A stretch of 25,798 bases of DNA from Deltaproteobacteria bacterium. Its GTDB lineage: Bacteria > Desulfobacterota > Desulfobacteria > Desulfobacterales > B30-G6. The notes beneath the pieces are model-generated. The model did no database searches. It worked only from the letters and a program-made list of their open reading frames with translations, and was not told the DNA's origin. The stretch is from the NCBI GenBank assembly GCA_003647375.1, contig QMMS01000025.1, forward strand, positions 1 through 25,798, written 5' to 3'. Positions 24,222 through 25,798 of this stretch are shown in pieces; the first letter of the stretch is position 1, and each line of letters begins with the position of its first letter. A program made the position numbers and the translations under genes.

Positions 24222-24388
24222 GAAATTCTAAATACGAATATCGAAATACGAAACAAATTCTAATATCGAATACACAAATGCCCCAAACATTGTCATTGGG
24301 TTAAGCGCTATACGGATTGTTTTGAACATTCGAATTTGGGTCATTTGGAATTGTTTAGGATTTTGAATTTAGTGCTTCGAATTTAAAT
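24222..24388 (-). repeat. Family C repeat, inverted copy 2
   Basis: The reverse complement of the element at 15283-15447, with about 48 of 53 bases matching over its left end (ATTCTAAATACGAATATCGA) and clear similarity at its right end. The middle differs. It occupies most of the gap (24132-24470) between the cyclase and kinase genes. Confidence 0.85.
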
Positions 24389-24470
24389 TATTCCTCCCAT
24401 TGGCAAGGGTTATTGCTTCTGACTACCGTAAAGTAGGATCTCCTATGGCCATAGAGGGCCAGGTCTCCTG

Positions 24471-25798
24471 CTACTTGGTCTTCATCGTATAAGACCCGTC
24501 CCAGTCTTGTGACGGCGGTTCTATCTTGTAGGCAGCACACCGATCTCTCATTTCTTTGCTGGGGCCGTCATCCGGGGAAACATTGAGAGCGGCATCAAAT
24601 TTTTCAATGGCGGATTCCCAGTGCTGTTGCCGGTATAAATGAAGTCCTTCGGCATACAGACCGGTCATTTTCAGCATGGTTTCATCGATATCCTCTGAAT
24701 AACCCAGGAGTTGGTAAACCGTAACCGGCTCGGCCTTGCCAATGACATTGATGGCATCGATCTCCCTGCCCCAGACACGCTGACTGGCTTTCTTGAAAGT
24801 CGTTTCACAGACCAGGGTGTAAATGCCGTAGATCTTGTTGACCCCTTCCAGTCGAGCGGCAGTGTTGACGGTATCGCCCATCATGGTGTAATCCATCCTG
24901 TTTCGCGATCCCATGTTACCGACAACTGCCGGGCCCGTAGATAACCCTATCCGCATCTTCAGCTCCGGCTTGCCCTCCTGGTGCCATTTCTCACGTAACT
25001 CACCGAGGCGTTTCTGCATATCTACACACGTCAAACACGCCGTCTCGGCCTGGTTTTCAAGAGCGTTTGGCGCACCATAAAAAGCGATGATCGCATCTCC
25101 CTCGAATTTATCTACGGTTCCTTCGTGTTCGAGAATTATATTCGTCATTTCGGTTAAAAATTCATTCAGAAGCTCCACCAGTTCATTGGGTGTCAGTTTC
25201 TCTGAAATGCTTGTAAAACCCTGTACATCAGAAAAAAAGGCCGTAATCTCCCTTTCCTCACCTCCCAGTTCCAGGTTTTCCGGTGAGTCGATGAGCTGCT
25301 GGACGACCGTAGGGGCCAGATAAGTGGAAAAGGCACTGCGGATAAAGCGTTTCTGTCTTGATTCGGAGAGATATTTATAAACCGTAATACTGATGTAGAC
25401 AGACAGGATAACCAGCAACGGGTAAACCATGTTCAGAATCCATCCCTGTCGGCTGAACAGATACTGACAAAAAAAGATGTGGCCGAAAAAAAGAACACTG
25501 ACCGTCAAAATATTTAAAAAGACGCCCGCTCTTGGCAGAACCATGTTCAGGAGAAGTCCGGCCAGAACAATCGCCAGTATATCGAAAACGGCAGCCCATG
25601 TCGGATGATACAGAAACTCCCCCCTTAGAACACTGTCGACGATACTGGCGTGAATTTCAACCCCTGGATAAACGGTCGAAAAAGGTGTCACCCGCATGTC
25701 GTAAATACCGATGGCTGTAGCACCAACAATAACCACCTTGCCTTTCAGTTCACTCTCCGGCACCTTTCCGTTAAGAATGTCTGTCACCGGAATATGCC
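24471..25798 (-). CDS. CHASE2-class III adenylate cyclase, 5' end outside window
   Basis: The frame is open to the right edge; a GTG at 25787 lies within the CHASE2 domain and is not a real start. Numbering from that codon, residues 1-60 are the end of a CHASE2 sensor (VVIVGATAIGIYD, YPGVEIHASIVDSVL). About 65-135 hold three membrane helices, and 175-350 a class III cyclase catalytic domain. It has both metal aspartates (Asp187 in FFSDVQGFT; Asp231 in DKFEGD), Lys227 and Asp299 (MDYT) as base-selecting residues, and Asn308 and Arg312 for catalysis, so it is probably active on ATP; sequence alone cannot exclude GTP. A short TPR-like tail (AEGLHLYRQQHWESAIEKFDAAL) ends the protein. Same sensor type as the adjacent kinase. 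A repeat separates them, so co-transcription is uncertain. Confidence 0.92.
   Translation of the reverse strand, partial: HIPVTDILNGKVPESELKGKVVIVGATAIGIYDMRVTPFSTVYPGVEIHASIVDSVLRGEFLYHPTWAAVFDILAIVLAGLLLNMVLPRAGVFLNILTVSVLFFGHIFFCQYLFSRQGWILNMVYPLLVILSVYISITVYKYLSESRQKRFIRSAFSTYLAPTVVQQLIDSPENLELGGEEREITAFFSDVQGFTSISEKLTPNELVELLNEFLTEMTNIILEHEGTVDKFEGDAIIAFYGAPNALENQAETACLTCVDMQKRLGELREKWHQEGKPELKMRIGLSTGPAVVGNMGSRNRMDYTMMGDTVNTAARLEGVNKIYGIYTLVCETTFKKASQRVWGREIDAINVIGKAEPVTVYQLLGYSEDIDETMLKMTGLYAEGLHLYRQQHWESAIEKFDAALNVSPDDGPSKEMRDRCAAYKIEPPSQDWDGSYTMKTK

Noticed and set aside
25754..25787. GTG at 25787 as the start of the cyclase
   Set aside because: The CHASE2 domain already runs through this point and the frame is open to the edge, so the true start is outside the window.

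Overview
The window looks like a chromosomal stretch of a free-living, probably sulfate-reducing Desulfobacterota bacterium (Desulfobacterales-like). This is inferred from gene content: RecBCD, CHASE2-type signalling proteins, an Era/dynamin-like GTPase, a cobalamin-binding radical SAM enzyme, and many intergenic repeats of a kind I associate with these genomes. No rRNA, tRNA, CRISPR array or transposase was seen. Most genes lie on the minus strand; the exceptions are a small toxin-antitoxin pair and one 144-residue protein.

Left block (1-4677, minus strand, transcribed right to left): a Nudix hydrolase, a RiPP-type B12-binding radical SAM enzyme that starts two bases after the Nudix stop, and a large P-loop GTPase that runs off the left edge. 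Copies of a heptamer repeat (consensus near GAACATC) sit exactly at the two gene ends and supply the apparent start codon of the radical SAM gene. Next (4922-6865) is a mobile-looking patch: a ribbon-helix-helix/MazF-type toxin-antitoxin operon with a clear promoter-operator, facing a DUF4143 AAA+ ATPase whose start codon abuts a 28-bp perfect palindrome.

Middle block (7067-18816): a FabH-like ketoacyl-ACP synthase III, then recD and recB, a plus-strand unknown gene made of a gapless 70-residue duplication, gpt (xanthine-guanine phosphoribosyltransferase), and recC. All three RecBCD subunits are present and look intact, but recC is separated from recBD by gpt and the unknown gene.

Right block (19154-25798, minus strand): a hotdog thioesterase, a double-FHA protein, a PP2C-type phosphatase, a CHASE2-containing Ser/Thr kinase, and the C-terminal part of a CHASE2 class III adenylate cyclase cut by the right edge. 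Kinase, phosphatase and FHA protein form a plausible phospho-threonine signalling module fed by a periplasmic CHASE2 sensor; the kinase linker and the FHA protein share a Thr-Met-Val motif.

The most unusual feature is the intergenic DNA. Many gaps hold a degenerate short-period repeat (7-9 nt units), often folded back on itself as an inverted repeat. At least six sequence families are present, most with two or three copies. They carry start or stop codons for neighbouring genes in several places and create spurious ORFs and over-extended starts (corrected here for the PP2C phosphatase and the kinase).
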